Origin: Alistipes sp.
GTDB taxonomy: Bacteria > Bacteroidota > Bacteroidia > Bacteroidales > Rikenellaceae
NCBI GenBank assembly: GCA_017398555.1
Contig: JAFQFV010000035.1
Span: forward strand, 62,001-126,000
Reading direction: 5' to 3'
Length of the DNA: 64,000 nucleotides
This document shows positions 27,323-35,978 of the stretch, piece by piece. The translations under genes were made by a program, and so were the position numbers. Below the pieces are notes generated by a model. That model had not been told where the DNA came from. It worked only from the letters and a program-made list of their open reading frames with translations, and did no database searches. Each line of letters begins with the position of its first letter. Positions within the stretch are counted from its first letter, which is position 1.

Positions 27323-27538
27323 ATGGCTATTATCTCAAATCTCGACATAATGCTTGCCCGTCGCAGGATGACTCTCTCGGAGCTTGCCGAAAGGGTAGGT
27401 GTATCTGTGGTCAATCTCTCAAAGCTCAAGACGGGAAAGTCACGCGCTATCCGTTTCTCGACCCTCGATGCGATTTGTGAGGTATTGGACTGCCAGCCAG
27501 GTGATATTATCGAGCATCGCAAGGGTCTTACGCTATGA
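27323..27538 (+). CDS. XRE-family HTH regulator (71 aa)
   Basis: A 71-residue Cro/C1-type DNA-binding protein. The helix-turn-helix spans about residues 17-43 (LSELAERVGVSVVNLSKLKTG) and continues with AIRFSTLDAICEVLDCQPGDII, typical of the short YozG-like stand-alone regulators. It lies 4 nt after the membrane phosphoesterase and overlaps the next gene by 4 nt, so it is probably cotranscribed. Its targets are unknown. Confidence 0.93.
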   Translation: MAIISNLDIMLARRRMTLSELAERVGVSVVNLSKLKTGKSRAIRFSTLDAICEVLDCQPGDIIEHRKGLTL

Positions 27539-29376
27539 GGCGACTGACTTATATACTCCTTCTCGCCCTTACTCTATGCGCTGCCTGCACTCAGCAGAGG
27601 GCTGTGAAGGTTGCGCTGCTTGCCGATCTGCATATCTCGCCACGGAACTACAACGATACCATTATGCAACGCGTTGTAGAGGATATCAACAGCCAGAATT
27701 TCGACCTTGTTATCGTAGCAGGCGATATTACCAACATAGGCTCGAATGATGAGCTGCGGTGTGCCTACAACCATCTAAAGAATATTCGTCACCCTCAACT
27801 TGTAACACACGGAAACCACGAAACTACTTGGAGCGAGAGTGGCGGCAAGGATTTTGAGAGGTATTGGGGGCATAACGGATGCGCTACAGCAACGGCTGGG
27901 GAGTACCTCTTTGTCGCCTATCCTGCAGGGCCTTATATCAAGATGGCTGATGGAACGATTGAGGATGGTAACCGCTTGGGTTGGATTGAAAAACAGCTAC
28001 AAAAGGCTGGCAAAAGGCGAATAATATCGGTGTGTCACTATCCCCTCAACGAGGATTTGACAAATCGCGTGGAGATAGTTGCCCTAATGAAGAGATATGG
28101 AGTAAGTGCCTCACTTTGCGGGCATTACCACGAGCCACGACTAATGAATTTCGACTCCCTGCCTGGTATTATGGGGCGTAGTCTTATGCTTCCGACAGAG
28201 AGCAGTCGCAACTACGGCTACACCGTTCTCACGTTGCAAAATGACTCGATATATGTAGCCGAAAAACTACTTGGAGCGCCTGCTGTACCAAAGTACGCCA
28301 TTTGTCAGTGCAATGACAGCTATGTGAACACTCTGCCGTGTGATCCACAGCCGGAGGCTATTGATAAGGGTAACTTTGCAGCAGAGCAAATTCTTACGGA
28401 CAACGCCGCAATATACACCGCCGCACAGGTCGAGGATGGGGTGCTATATTACGCCAACTCAGCAGGCGAGGTTAAGGCGTATAATATTGATACAAAGGAG
28501 TTTATATGGTTGCACAAATTCGATGACCCTATATATTCCACACCCGTTCTGCACAAAGATTTAATCATCGTTGCAACGCTCAGTCAAGGCATTGTAGCCC
28601 TCGATAAGAGGTGTGGCGAGGTGGTATGGCAGAATCTTGATGGCAACACCTATATCGGCAATGGAGTTGTCGAGAGCGACTATTTATATATAGGTACGCT
28701 CGGCAAAATGTTCAAAATCGATTGCAAGAGCGGCAAGAGTGAGTGGTGCAGCAACTTCGGCACGGCGCATCCGCAAGGCAGAGCGACCATTGCCGAGGGT
28801 AAAATTATCTTCGGTGCGTGGGATTGTCACCTCTACTGCCTTGATTGCAACGACGGCAAGGAGTTATGGCGCTGGGGTAACGGCTCGCAAAATCGGCTGC
28901 TATCGCCCGGCCATGTCATTCCACGCGTGGCAAAGGGTAGGGTAATGATTGTGGCTCCGGATAGGTATATGACCAACATAGACCTTGCAACCGGTCGGCA
29001 GATTTGGCGCATCAAGAGTCGCAGAGTACGTGAAAGTACAGGTTTAAGTAGTGACGGTAATACATTCTATGCCAAGACTATGGATGGCGAGATGGTGGCC
29101 GTACCTATGGCTGCTGACAGCTACACAGAGAGTTGGTGTTGCGATGTAGGTTGGGGATATGACCATAGCTTCTGCCCGCTAACAGCAGTTCAAGAGCATA
29201 TCTATATGGCAAATCGCCGTGGCAAGATTGCCGCAGTAGATAAAAACGGCAGGGTAGTGAGTGTTGGAAAGTTTGCCAACTCGGCTGCCAATGACCTAAG
29301 AGTTGATAAGGATGGCAATATATGGGTTAGCTTTATAGAGGGCACAATATGGCGTCTTAACTCCATAAAGCAGTAA
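27535..29376 (+). CDS. Lipoprotein fusing a metallophosphatase to a PQQ-type beta-propeller
   Basis: A 613-residue exported lipoprotein (MRRLTYILLLALTLCAAC, lipobox CAAC). Residues about 20-235 form a calcineurin-like phosphoesterase: LLADLHIS, VAGDITN, THGNHET, CHYPLN and CGHYHEPR. From about 280 on, repeated blades of a PQQ/quinoprotein-like beta-propeller follow (GVLYYANSAGEVKAYN, GIVALDKRCGEVVW, RMTNID-type repeats). The propeller probably binds a ligand or wall component next to the phosphatase. It is the last gene of the dapB run. Confidence 0.87.
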   Translation: MRRLTYILLLALTLCAACTQQRAVKVALLADLHISPRNYNDTIMQRVVEDINSQNFDLVIVAGDITNIGSNDELRCAYNHLKNIRHPQLVTHGNHETTWSESGGKDFERYWGHNGCATATAGEYLFVAYPAGPYIKMADGTIEDGNRLGWIEKQLQKAGKRRIISVCHYPLNEDLTNRVEIVALMKRYGVSASLCGHYHEPRLMNFDSLPGIMGRSLMLPTESSRNYGYTVLTLQNDSIYVAEKLLGAPAVPKYAICQCNDSYVNTLPCDPQPEAIDKGNFAAEQILTDNAAIYTAAQVEDGVLYYANSAGEVKAYNIDTKEFIWLHKFDDPIYSTPVLHKDLIIVATLSQGIVALDKRCGEVVWQNLDGNTYIGNGVVESDYLYIGTLGKMFKIDCKSGKSEWCSNFGTAHPQGRATIAEGKIIFGAWDCHLYCLDCNDGKELWRWGNGSQNRLLSPGHVIPRVAKGRVMIVAPDRYMTNIDLATGRQIWRIKSRRVRESTGLSSDGNTFYAKTMDGEMVAVPMAADSYTESWCCDVGWGYDHSFCPLTAVQEHIYMANRRGKIAAVDKNGRVVSVGKFANSAANDLRVDKDGNIWVSFIEGTIWRLNSIKQ

Positions 29377-29437
29377 TTTAGTCAATAAAATGTCAATAAA
29401 ATCGCCATTGTAGAGTACAACGAATTTATAAAAACAC

Positions 29438-29445
29438 TACTTTTG
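29438..29445 (+). promoter_or_regulatory. -7 promoter box of gdhA
   Basis: TACTTTTG, 25 nt before the ATG at 29471. Confidence 0.65.
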
Positions 29446-29470
29446 TAGCATCAATATCTTTTGGTTAGTT

Positions 29471-30826
29471 ATGGAAACACAAGCAAAAAAGTATGTAGAG
29501 AGTTTCATGGCGCAAGTTATCGCCAGAAATCCTAACGAGCCTGAGTTCCATCAGGCAGTTCGTGAGGTAGCAGAGTCATTAGCTCCATATATTGTGGCTG
29601 ACCCTGCACTACAGCAGCTCAAGGTTCTGGAGCGCATTGCAGAGCCGGAGCGTGTGATTATATTCCGTGTACCGTGGCTCAACGACCGCGGTGAGATTGA
29701 GATTAATCGAGGTTTCCGTGTGCAGATGAACAGCGCACTTGGTCCATACAAGGGCGGCATTCGTTTTCACGCCTCTGTAAATCTGAGCATTATGAAGTTC
29801 CTCGCCTTTGAGCAGACCTTCAAAAACAGCCTTACAACACTCCCTATGGGTGGTGGCAAGGGTGGCTCGGACTTCAACCCTAAGGGTCGCTCGGACAATG
29901 AGGTTATGCGTTTCTGCCAATCATTTATGACAGAGCTCTATCGCCATATCGGCCAAGATACAGATGTTCCTGCAGGCGATATCGGCGTTGGTGGCCGTGA
30001 GATTGGTTATATGTTCGGCCAGTACAAGCGTCTTCGTGACGAGTTTACAGGCACATTTACAGGCAAGGGTCTTGGTTGGGGTGGTTCGTTGCTCCGTCCT
30101 GAGGCTACAGGCTACGGTCTGTGTTACTTCACACAGCAGATGCTCGCAACACGTGGCGAGAGCTTCAAGGGTAAGACAGTCTGCGTATCCGGCTCCGGAA
30201 ATGTTGCACAGCACGCCGCAGAGAAGGCTATGCGTTTAGGCGCAAAGGTGGTAACTCTCTCTGACTCATCTGGTTACATCTACGACCCTGAAGGCTTTAA
30301 CGAGGAGAAGATTCAGTATGTCAAGTTACTGAAGAATGTCTATCGTGGCAGAATTAAGGAGTATGTAGAGAAGTATCCGCAGGCTCAATACTTCGCCGGC
30401 GAGCGTCCGTGGGGCGTTAAGTGCGACATTGCATTGCCTTGTGCTACACAGAACGAGCTGAATGGCCAGGAGGCACAGCTGCTTGTAGATAACGGTTGTT
30501 TCTGCGTTGCCGAGGGCGCTAATATGCCATCGACACCTGAGGCGATTGAGGTATTCCTTAACAATAAACTCCTTTATGCCCCTGGTAAGGCATCAAATGC
30601 GGGCGGCGTAGCCACTTCAGGCCTTGAGATGTCGCAGAACTCAATGCGCATCAAGTGGACAGCAGAGGAGGTTGATGAGAAGCTGCACACCATTATGCAG
30701 AATATCCACGAGGTCTGCACAAAGTACGGCACCGAGGAGGATGGTTATGTAAACTACGTCAAGGGTGCAAATATCGGCGGTTTTATGAAGGTTGCCGAGG
30801 CGATGATTGCACAGGGTTGCGTATAA
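29471..30826 (+). CDS. gdhA: Glutamate dehydrogenase, NADP-type
   Basis: A 451-residue hexameric-type glutamate dehydrogenase. Visible motifs are YKGGIRFH, LPMGGGKGGSDFNPKG with the catalytic Lys, PAGDIGVGGREIGYM and the Rossmann motif VSGSGNVAQHAAEK (about residues 239-252). It assimilates ammonia into 2-oxoglutarate, the main route in gut Bacteroidales when ammonia is abundant. It is monocistronic, with its own promoter and a terminator. Free ammonia is also the expected nitrogen source for the altered CarA described at 52783. Confidence 0.96.
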   Translation: METQAKKYVESFMAQVIARNPNEPEFHQAVREVAESLAPYIVADPALQQLKVLERIAEPERVIIFRVPWLNDRGEIEINRGFRVQMNSALGPYKGGIRFHASVNLSIMKFLAFEQTFKNSLTTLPMGGGKGGSDFNPKGRSDNEVMRFCQSFMTELYRHIGQDTDVPAGDIGVGGREIGYMFGQYKRLRDEFTGTFTGKGLGWGGSLLRPEATGYGLCYFTQQMLATRGESFKGKTVCVSGSGNVAQHAAEKAMRLGAKVVTLSDSSGYIYDPEGFNEEKIQYVKLLKNVYRGRIKEYVEKYPQAQYFAGERPWGVKCDIALPCATQNELNGQEAQLLVDNGCFCVAEGANMPSTPEAIEVFLNNKLLYAPGKASNAGGVATSGLEMSQNSMRIKWTAEEVDEKLHTIMQNIHEVCTKYGTEEDGYVNYVKGANIGGFMKVAEAMIAQGCV

Positions 30827-30851
30827 TTGAGCAACAAAAAGATACAAATAC

Positions 30852-30882
30852 AAAGAGCAGACTTGAAAAAAGTTTGCTTTTT
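30852..30882 (+). terminator. Terminator after gdhA
   Basis: A 9-bp stem (AGCAGACTT with AAGTTTGCT, one G-U pair) followed by T-rich sequence. Confidence 0.75.
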
Positions 30883-30895
30883 GTGTTTTTTTACA

Positions 30896-30903
30896 TATCT
30901 TTG
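30896..30903 (+). promoter_or_regulatory. -7 promoter box of the tandem MBL genes
   Basis: TATCTTTG, 23 nt before the ATG at 30927. Confidence 0.65.
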
Positions 30904-30926
30904 TAGCATAAATCAATTAAAACCCT

Positions 30927-32180
30927 ATGAGAATGTATCCACTAATTCTATCTACACTTGCTCTGCTGAATATTGCATGTAACGACAACAGCTACAGCAA
31001 TGTACAAATTCCGGAGCTTCCAGCAACACACTGCGAGGTGAACAAGCCACTACCCGCATGGAGTGAAGGTCATCTCGATATTCATTTTATCAACGCTGCA
31101 CGTGGCGAGTGTTGCTTCTACATCCTTCCCGATGGCACAACACTACTTGTAGATGCCGGTGAGGTTGTTGGCAGCGACATCTCTGTTCCACAGCGCCCAA
31201 ATGCACTCATCCGTCCGTATAGGGTCTATGCAAACTACATCAAGCACTTCCTGCCTAAGGGCAAAACAGCTATCGACTACTGCGCTCCATCGCACTTCCA
31301 CATCGACCATATCGGCTCTGCGGATGCTGCAACAGAGACCGCAGAGGCAGGCTATCGCAAGTCAGGACTGTTCGCGCTTTTTGACGAGGTGCCTTACAAC
31401 CACATCCTCGATAGAGCATATCCTACATACGCAGAGGACGATGTAACGCCACCACTTAGCGGAGAGCTCTCTAAGGATTGGGGCATCTTTGTAAATTGGG
31501 GTGTCAAAGAGGGTAAATTCACCGCTGAACGTTTCACCCCAGGCAAGGAGCAAATTGTTCTGGTTAATAACGCCGAGAAGTACAGCAACTTCTCCGTTTT
31601 CAACATCTGCGCCAACGGTTTTGTATGGGGCAAAGATAGCGAAGGTAACCAAACTCTGCTGGGTTCTAAGCAGAAGAGTGGCGGAAACTCCTCTTCTTGC
31701 GGTTTCCACATCACATACGGCAATTTTGACTACATCGCTTGCGGTGACTTGGTAAGTTCTCCACAGAATTTGGTTGCTTTCTACTTCCGCGACTTTATCG
31801 GCGAGGGTAATCTTGAGGCTTTCAAGTGCCACCACCACCTTGCATCAAACTCTTGGGGAACACAGATGCAGAAGTGTAATTTCAACCCACGCATTGTACT
31901 CGACCACTGCTTTACAAGCAACAAGCCAGATGTTGGAAAATTGACATCTGATTATATACTGCCTAAAATTTCTGGTTTCTTCGCGACAAATATCCACTCA
32001 GACATTGCCAATAATCAGGATGTTAAGGACAATAAGATAATGGACAAGATTACCGCATACAATGGACATATCGTGCTCAGAGTGGCTCCTGGCGGCGATC
32101 AGTTCTATGTATATATGCTTGACGACACTAATCTGAATTACAACGTAAAGTTCATCTGCGGACCTTATAAATCAAAATAA
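30927..32180 (+). CDS. MBL-fold hydrolase lipoprotein (ComEC-C-domain-like), paralog 1
   Basis: A 417-residue protein with lipoprotein signal (MRMYPLILSTLALLNIAC). The fold begins LDIHFINAARGECCFYILPDG with LLVDAGEV. The metal motif is SHFHIDHIGS (HxHxDH, about residues 121-130). Later ligand candidates lie in FDYIACGDL and FKCHHHLA. This resembles the extracellular metallo-beta-lactamase domain of ComEC-like proteins, which cleave phosphodiesters. The substrate is unknown. It is followed 11 nt later by a close paralog with a different export signal. Confidence 0.82.
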   Translation: MRMYPLILSTLALLNIACNDNSYSNVQIPELPATHCEVNKPLPAWSEGHLDIHFINAARGECCFYILPDGTTLLVDAGEVVGSDISVPQRPNALIRPYRVYANYIKHFLPKGKTAIDYCAPSHFHIDHIGSADAATETAEAGYRKSGLFALFDEVPYNHILDRAYPTYAEDDVTPPLSGELSKDWGIFVNWGVKEGKFTAERFTPGKEQIVLVNNAEKYSNFSVFNICANGFVWGKDSEGNQTLLGSKQKSGGNSSSCGFHITYGNFDYIACGDLVSSPQNLVAFYFRDFIGEGNLEAFKCHHHLASNSWGTQMQKCNFNPRIVLDHCFTSNKPDVGKLTSDYILPKISGFFATNIHSDIANNQDVKDNKIMDKITAYNGHIVLRVAPGGDQFYVYMLDDTNLNYNVKFICGPYKSK

Positions 32181-32191
32181 AAGAGAGCATT

Positions 32192-33394
32192 ATGAAAAGA
32201 TATATATTCTTAATCTCTATTTTTGCACTTCTCGGCATATCCCTATGCAATGGTCAATTTAATGCAAAGGTTGGGCAGACTCTACCAGCTTGGAGCGAGG
32301 GGTGTTTAGATATTCACTTTATCAATAGCGGTCGTGGAGAGTGCTGTTTCTACATACTCCCTGACGGCACAACACTGCTTGTAGATGCAGGTGAAGTCTC
32401 AAAGGGCAAAATTAGCACAGCTCAGCGTCCGAACGAGCAGACCCGACCATATATAACCTACGCCAAGTATATCAAGCACTTTCTACCAAAGGGAGAGAGC
32501 GAGATTGACTACTGCTTACCATCACACTTTCACACCGACCATATAGGCAGTACCAGTATGGTTATCGGCACAGCGGAGGCAGGTTATCGCAAGTCGGGAC
32601 TGTTGGCTCTGTACGACCTTGTACCATACAGACATATTCTTGACCGAGCATATCCGACATACGTCGAGGATGCGGTAACTCCGAAAATGGAGGGTCAGCT
32701 ATCGAAGGATTGGGCAAAATTTGTCACTTGGGGTGTAAAAGAGGGTAGATTTACTGCCGACCGCTTTACACCGGGCAAGGAGCAGATTGTTTTGGTTAAG
32801 AAGACCAAGAAGTACGATAACTTCTCTGTTTTCAACATCTGCGCCAACGGTTTTGTGTGGGGCAAAGATGGAGATGGCAACGGTATGTTGATTGGTGGCA
32901 AACCTCGCCGCGGCGGAAACCCTGCTTCGTGCGGTTTTCACCTCTCATACGGCGATTTTGACTATATCGCTTGCGGTGATGTATCGTGGACTTCACAAAA
33001 TATGACCGCATTCTACTTCCGCGACTATGTGGGCAACAACAACCTCGACGCCTTTAAGTGTCACCACCACTTGGCCTACAACGGTTGGGGTATAATGATG
33101 CAGGAGTTTAACTTTGACCCTCAGGTCATATTAAACCACAGTTTTGCGGCAAATAAACCCCATCCGGAGCCACTTACACGAGTACTCCCGAACTGCGAAG
33201 GCTTCTTTTCAACCAATATCCACCCGGACATTGCCGCTGCAAATAAAGAGCTCATCGAGCGCCTTAGTGGCTATGACGGCCATATCGTTCTGCGCGTAAA
33301 GCCAGGTGGCAAGAAGTTCTATGTCTATATGCTTGACGACAGCGACTTTGAGTACCGTGTAAAATCCATCCACGGCCCATACAAGTCTAAGTAG
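32192..33394 (+). CDS. MBL-fold hydrolase, secreted, paralog 2
   Basis: A 400-residue protein closely related to the preceding one along its whole length. Shared blocks include LDIHFIN, GECCFYILPDGTTLLVDAGEV, SHFHTDHIGS, FTPGKEQIVLV, NFSVFNICANGFVWGKD and YDGHIVLRVKPGG. The N-terminus (MKRYIFLISIFALLGISLCNGQF) looks like an ordinary signal peptide, possibly with a weak lipobox. A tandem duplication with likely different localisation is inferred. It shares the promoter of paralog 1. Confidence 0.82.
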   Translation: MKRYIFLISIFALLGISLCNGQFNAKVGQTLPAWSEGCLDIHFINSGRGECCFYILPDGTTLLVDAGEVSKGKISTAQRPNEQTRPYITYAKYIKHFLPKGESEIDYCLPSHFHTDHIGSTSMVIGTAEAGYRKSGLLALYDLVPYRHILDRAYPTYVEDAVTPKMEGQLSKDWAKFVTWGVKEGRFTADRFTPGKEQIVLVKKTKKYDNFSVFNICANGFVWGKDGDGNGMLIGGKPRRGGNPASCGFHLSYGDFDYIACGDVSWTSQNMTAFYFRDYVGNNNLDAFKCHHHLAYNGWGIMMQEFNFDPQVILNHSFAANKPHPEPLTRVLPNCEGFFSTNIHPDIAAANKELIERLSGYDGHIVLRVKPGGKKFYVYMLDDSDFEYRVKSIHGPYKSK

Positions 33395-33419
33395 TTGAGC
33401 TGTTGACTGTTGGCTATTG

Positions 33420-33531
33420 CGGATTTAGGATAGCCTTGAGGCTATTCAACAAAATAAACCCTTCACTTTCAAGCGAGCTTGAGTGAGGGGTTTTCTTTTC
33501 TTGCGCTATCTTCGATAGCATCCTAAATCCG
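33420..33531. terminator. Terminator hairpin nested in a 12-bp inverted repeat
   Basis: CGGATTTAGGAT (33420-33431) is matched by its complement at 33520-33531. Inside, AACCCTTCAC pairs with GTGAGGGGTT (about 33457-33494, one G-U pair) and a T-rich tract follows. It probably terminates the MBL genes. Confidence 0.7.
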
Positions 33532-33584
33532 AAAACAATTACCGATACTAATACTTTACAAAAATATTGACATTCCCCCTAAAT

Positions 33585-33603
33585 CCCCCTTTGGCAAAGG
33601 GGG
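33585..33603. repeat. C-run/G-run hairpin of a common dispersed type
   Basis: CCCCCTTT and AAAGGGGG flank a 3-nt loop, preceded by CCCCCTAAATC. Such sequences are frequent dispersed repeats in several bacterial phyla. Confidence 0.6.
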
Positions 33604-33713
33604 ACTTGGTCGCTTCGCTCCGGGTGCAAAAATCTTTCGGGTTTCCTGGCTACGCAGTACAAGATAACGGCTAAAAGCAAATCAGAGTTCGCACGCCGAG
33701 TTTCTTTTGCACA

Positions 33714-33805
33714 TTTTATCGTCAAAAGTATGCAGATGCAGTACATCGTGATATAGGCACGGATGGGACATACTATGGTGAAGGTGTGACACTATCACGA
33801 TAAAA
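33714..33805. repeat. Short inverted-repeat element (copy 2a), relative of the GTAC-loop family
   Basis: End boxes TTTTATCGTCAAAAG (33714-33728) and CTATCACGATAAAA (33792-33805) resemble the ends of the 130-bp elements. A 9-bp repeat ATCGTGATA/TATCACGAT lies inside. The conserved loop is missing, so this looks like a deleted copy in tandem with copy 2. Confidence 0.6.
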
Positions 33806-33807
33806 CC

Positions 33808-33934
33808 ATTTGTCGTCAAAATGTGTTAGAGATGGTGCATCGTGCAAAAAAAGCAACGGCGGATAGTACTAAAACGTACAGCCGCCGTTGGTTTTTAAGG
33901 GATGTGCCATATATGACACATTTTCACGACAAAT
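33808..33934 (-). repeat. Structured inverted-repeat element, copy 2 (GTAC-loop family)
   Basis: Terminal inverted repeats ATTTGTCGTCAAAATGTG (33808-33825) and CACATTTTCACGACAAAT (33917-33934) match at 17 of 18 positions. The stem CAACGGCGG/CCGCCGTTG encloses the same 19-nt loop as copy 1 (33863-33881), with T-runs for termination. The element's last base is the last base of the phosphohexomutase stop codon. Confidence 0.87.
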
Positions 33935-35676
33935 TACAGATTGAGCTCCGCCTTAATAGCCTCAAACTTCGCATCCAACTCTGCCTGCACCTTATCAAAC
34001 TGATCTACAGATGGCAGGGTAGCCTTAACGCCGAAGTAGAACTTAATCTTTGGCTCGGTACCTGAAGGACGAACAGAGACCTTTGTGCCGTCAGCGGTAA
34101 TCCACTGAAGAACATTGCTCTTATCCTCAATACCCTCGATAGGTGACTTAACGCCAGTAACTGTATCGAGCACCTCAAGGGTCTTATAATCATAAACCTG
34201 AACCACAGGCGAGCCAAGGATACTCTTTGGAGGGTTTGCGCGGAACTCGACCATCATATTCTGAATCTGCTCTGCGCCATCCTTACCCTTACGAACAACA
34301 TTTACAAGGCTCTCGCGGTAGAAGCCGAACTTAACATAGAGATCCTGCAACCACTCATAGAGGGTCATACCCTTTGTATCGCGGCACCAAGCAGCAGCCT
34401 CAGCAGCCAGTGAACAAGCCGATACACCATCCTTATCGCGTACATAAGAGCCTGCAAGGTAGCCGAATGACTCCTCACCACCACCGATATAGGTGTGCTT
34501 ACCCTCCTGCTCGCGGATAATCTTTGCGATATACTTAAAGCCTGTCAGGCAGTTGTAGCACTTCACGCCATAGTGAGCAGCAACAGCATCCGGCATCATA
34601 GAGGTAACGATAGTCTTAACAACATAGTCACCCTCCTTAATCAGACCGAGCTCTGCCCAACGAGTGAGCTGGTAGCACATAATGAGCACCAGAGTCTGGT
34701 TACCATTCAGAAGAACGTAGTCGCCCTTACCTGTACGCAGAGCAACGCCAAGACGGTCTGAGTCAGGGTCAGTAGCAAGCACGAGGTCTGCATTCTGCGC
34801 CTGTGCAAGGTCGATAGCCATCTGCATAGTCTTGCGCTCCTCCGGATTTGGAGAGGCAACGGTAGGGAAGTTACCATCAAGAACACACTGCTCCTTAACG
34901 GTAATAACATTCTTAAAACCGAAGTTTGCAAGCGAAGCAGGAACAAGATTTACACCGGCACCGTGAAGTGGGGTATAGACAATCTTCATATCTGCATTAT
35001 TAGCCACACACTCAGGAGAGAGTGAGAGAGCCTTGATAGCTGCAAGATACTTCTGGTCGAACTCCTCACCAAGAATGGTGATATTCTCAGGATTACCACC
35101 TGTGAGCACCTGGCTAACCTCGGTAATCTTCTCAACCTCCTTAATAATATTTACATCGTGTGGAGAGGTTACCTGAGAACCATCTGCCCAATAGGCCTTG
35201 TAGCCGTTGTACTCCTTCGGATTGTGCGATGCAGTAACCATAACACCCGACTGGCAGTTCAGCTCACGAATAGCAAAGCTCAACTCAGGGGTAGGGCGGA
35301 GGGCATCAAAGAGGAATACCTTAAAGCCATTGGCAGCGAAGATATCTGCAACACGCTCAGCAAATGTGCGAGAGTTGTTACGAGAATCGTGAGCGATAGC
35401 TACGCGAATCTCCTCGCCTGGGAAATTGATTTTCAAGTAGTTAGCAAGACCCTGTGTAGCAAAACCTACAGTATAGTTGTTCATACGGTTTGTACCTACA
35501 CCCATAATACCGCGAAGACCACCGGTACCAAACTCGAGATCCTTGTAAAAACTCTCGATAAGTTCGTTCTGATCATTCTCCATCAGATGGCGAACCTGCG
35601 CCTTTGTAGCCTCATCGTAATCTCCATCGAGCCACGCCTGAGCCTTGCTCTGTACTAATGCATCCAAAGTGTTCAT
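33934..35676 (-). CDS. Phosphoglucomutase/phosphomannomutase (alpha-D-phosphohexomutase)
   Basis: A 580-residue enzyme interconverting hexose 1- and 6-phosphates. All active-site loops are present: the phosphoserine loop TASHNPKEYNGYK (about residues 146-158), the Mg-binding DPDSDRLG, the sugar loop GGGEESFGYL and the phosphate-binding RPSGTEPKIKFY near the C-terminus. The length fits the larger PGM2-like group. It is transcribed alone, with its own -7 box. Substrate preference between glucose and mannose cannot be told from sequence. Confidence 0.95.
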   Translation of the reverse strand: MNTLDALVQSKAQAWLDGDYDEATKAQVRHLMENDQNELIESFYKDLEFGTGGLRGIMGVGTNRMNNYTVGFATQGLANYLKINFPGEEIRVAIAHDSRNNSRTFAERVADIFAANGFKVFLFDALRPTPELSFAIRELNCQSGVMVTASHNPKEYNGYKAYWADGSQVTSPHDVNIIKEVEKITEVSQVLTGGNPENITILGEEFDQKYLAAIKALSLSPECVANNADMKIVYTPLHGAGVNLVPASLANFGFKNVITVKEQCVLDGNFPTVASPNPEERKTMQMAIDLAQAQNADLVLATDPDSDRLGVALRTGKGDYVLLNGNQTLVLIMCYQLTRWAELGLIKEGDYVVKTIVTSMMPDAVAAHYGVKCYNCLTGFKYIAKIIREQEGKHTYIGGGEESFGYLAGSYVRDKDGVSACSLAAEAAAWCRDTKGMTLYEWLQDLYVKFGFYRESLVNVVRKGKDGAEQIQNMMVEFRANPPKSILGSPVVQVYDYKTLEVLDTVTGVKSPIEGIEDKSNVLQWITADGTKVSVRPSGTEPKIKFYFGVKATLPSVDQFDKVQAELDAKFEAIKAELNL

Positions 35677-35978
35677 TGTGTTCTGTTTTATAGTTTAGTG
35701 TTTATAAAAATTTCTTATAGTAAAAGTGTTTGCTATACTTAATTTCTCTCAATGCAAATATAGTGAAATTTTTTCTATTATTCATTATCAGCGAGTTAAA
35801 TTTTTAATCTAATTTTAGTTCCGTATTCCTATAACATAAAATTTCAAACAAACAATAGGTAAGGCATTTTTTTTAATATAAATTTATTCACAACTTTGCA
35901 TTGTCAAAACGAAAGCCGAATTTTCGAGGCTCGTCCGACACACTTACCCAAATTTATAAATAGTTGATAATCAGTAAT
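35677..35978. other. AT-rich intergenic region upstream of dnaA
   Basis: It holds the minus-strand promoter of the phosphohexomutase, a strongly AT-rich tract and one DnaA-box-like sequence TTATTCACA (35884-35892). No cluster of boxes is visible, so an origin here is not well supported. Confidence 0.5.
35755..35762 (-). promoter_or_regulatory. -7 promoter box of the phosphohexomutase gene
   Basis: TATATTTG on the minus strand, 78 nt before the ATG at 35676. Confidence 0.6.

Larger units (their letters stand above)
33395..33933. other. Repeat-rich intergenic region between tail-to-tail genes
   Basis: No gene is seen in these 539 bases. They hold a terminator nested in a 12-bp inverted repeat (33420-33531), a short C/G-run hairpin (33585-33603), a small inverted-repeat element (33714-33805) and copy 2 of the GTAC-loop element (33808-33934). 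Confidence 0.8.

Noticed and set aside
35677-35978. Replication origin next to dnaA
   Set aside because: Only one DnaA-box-like site is visible, too little for a call.
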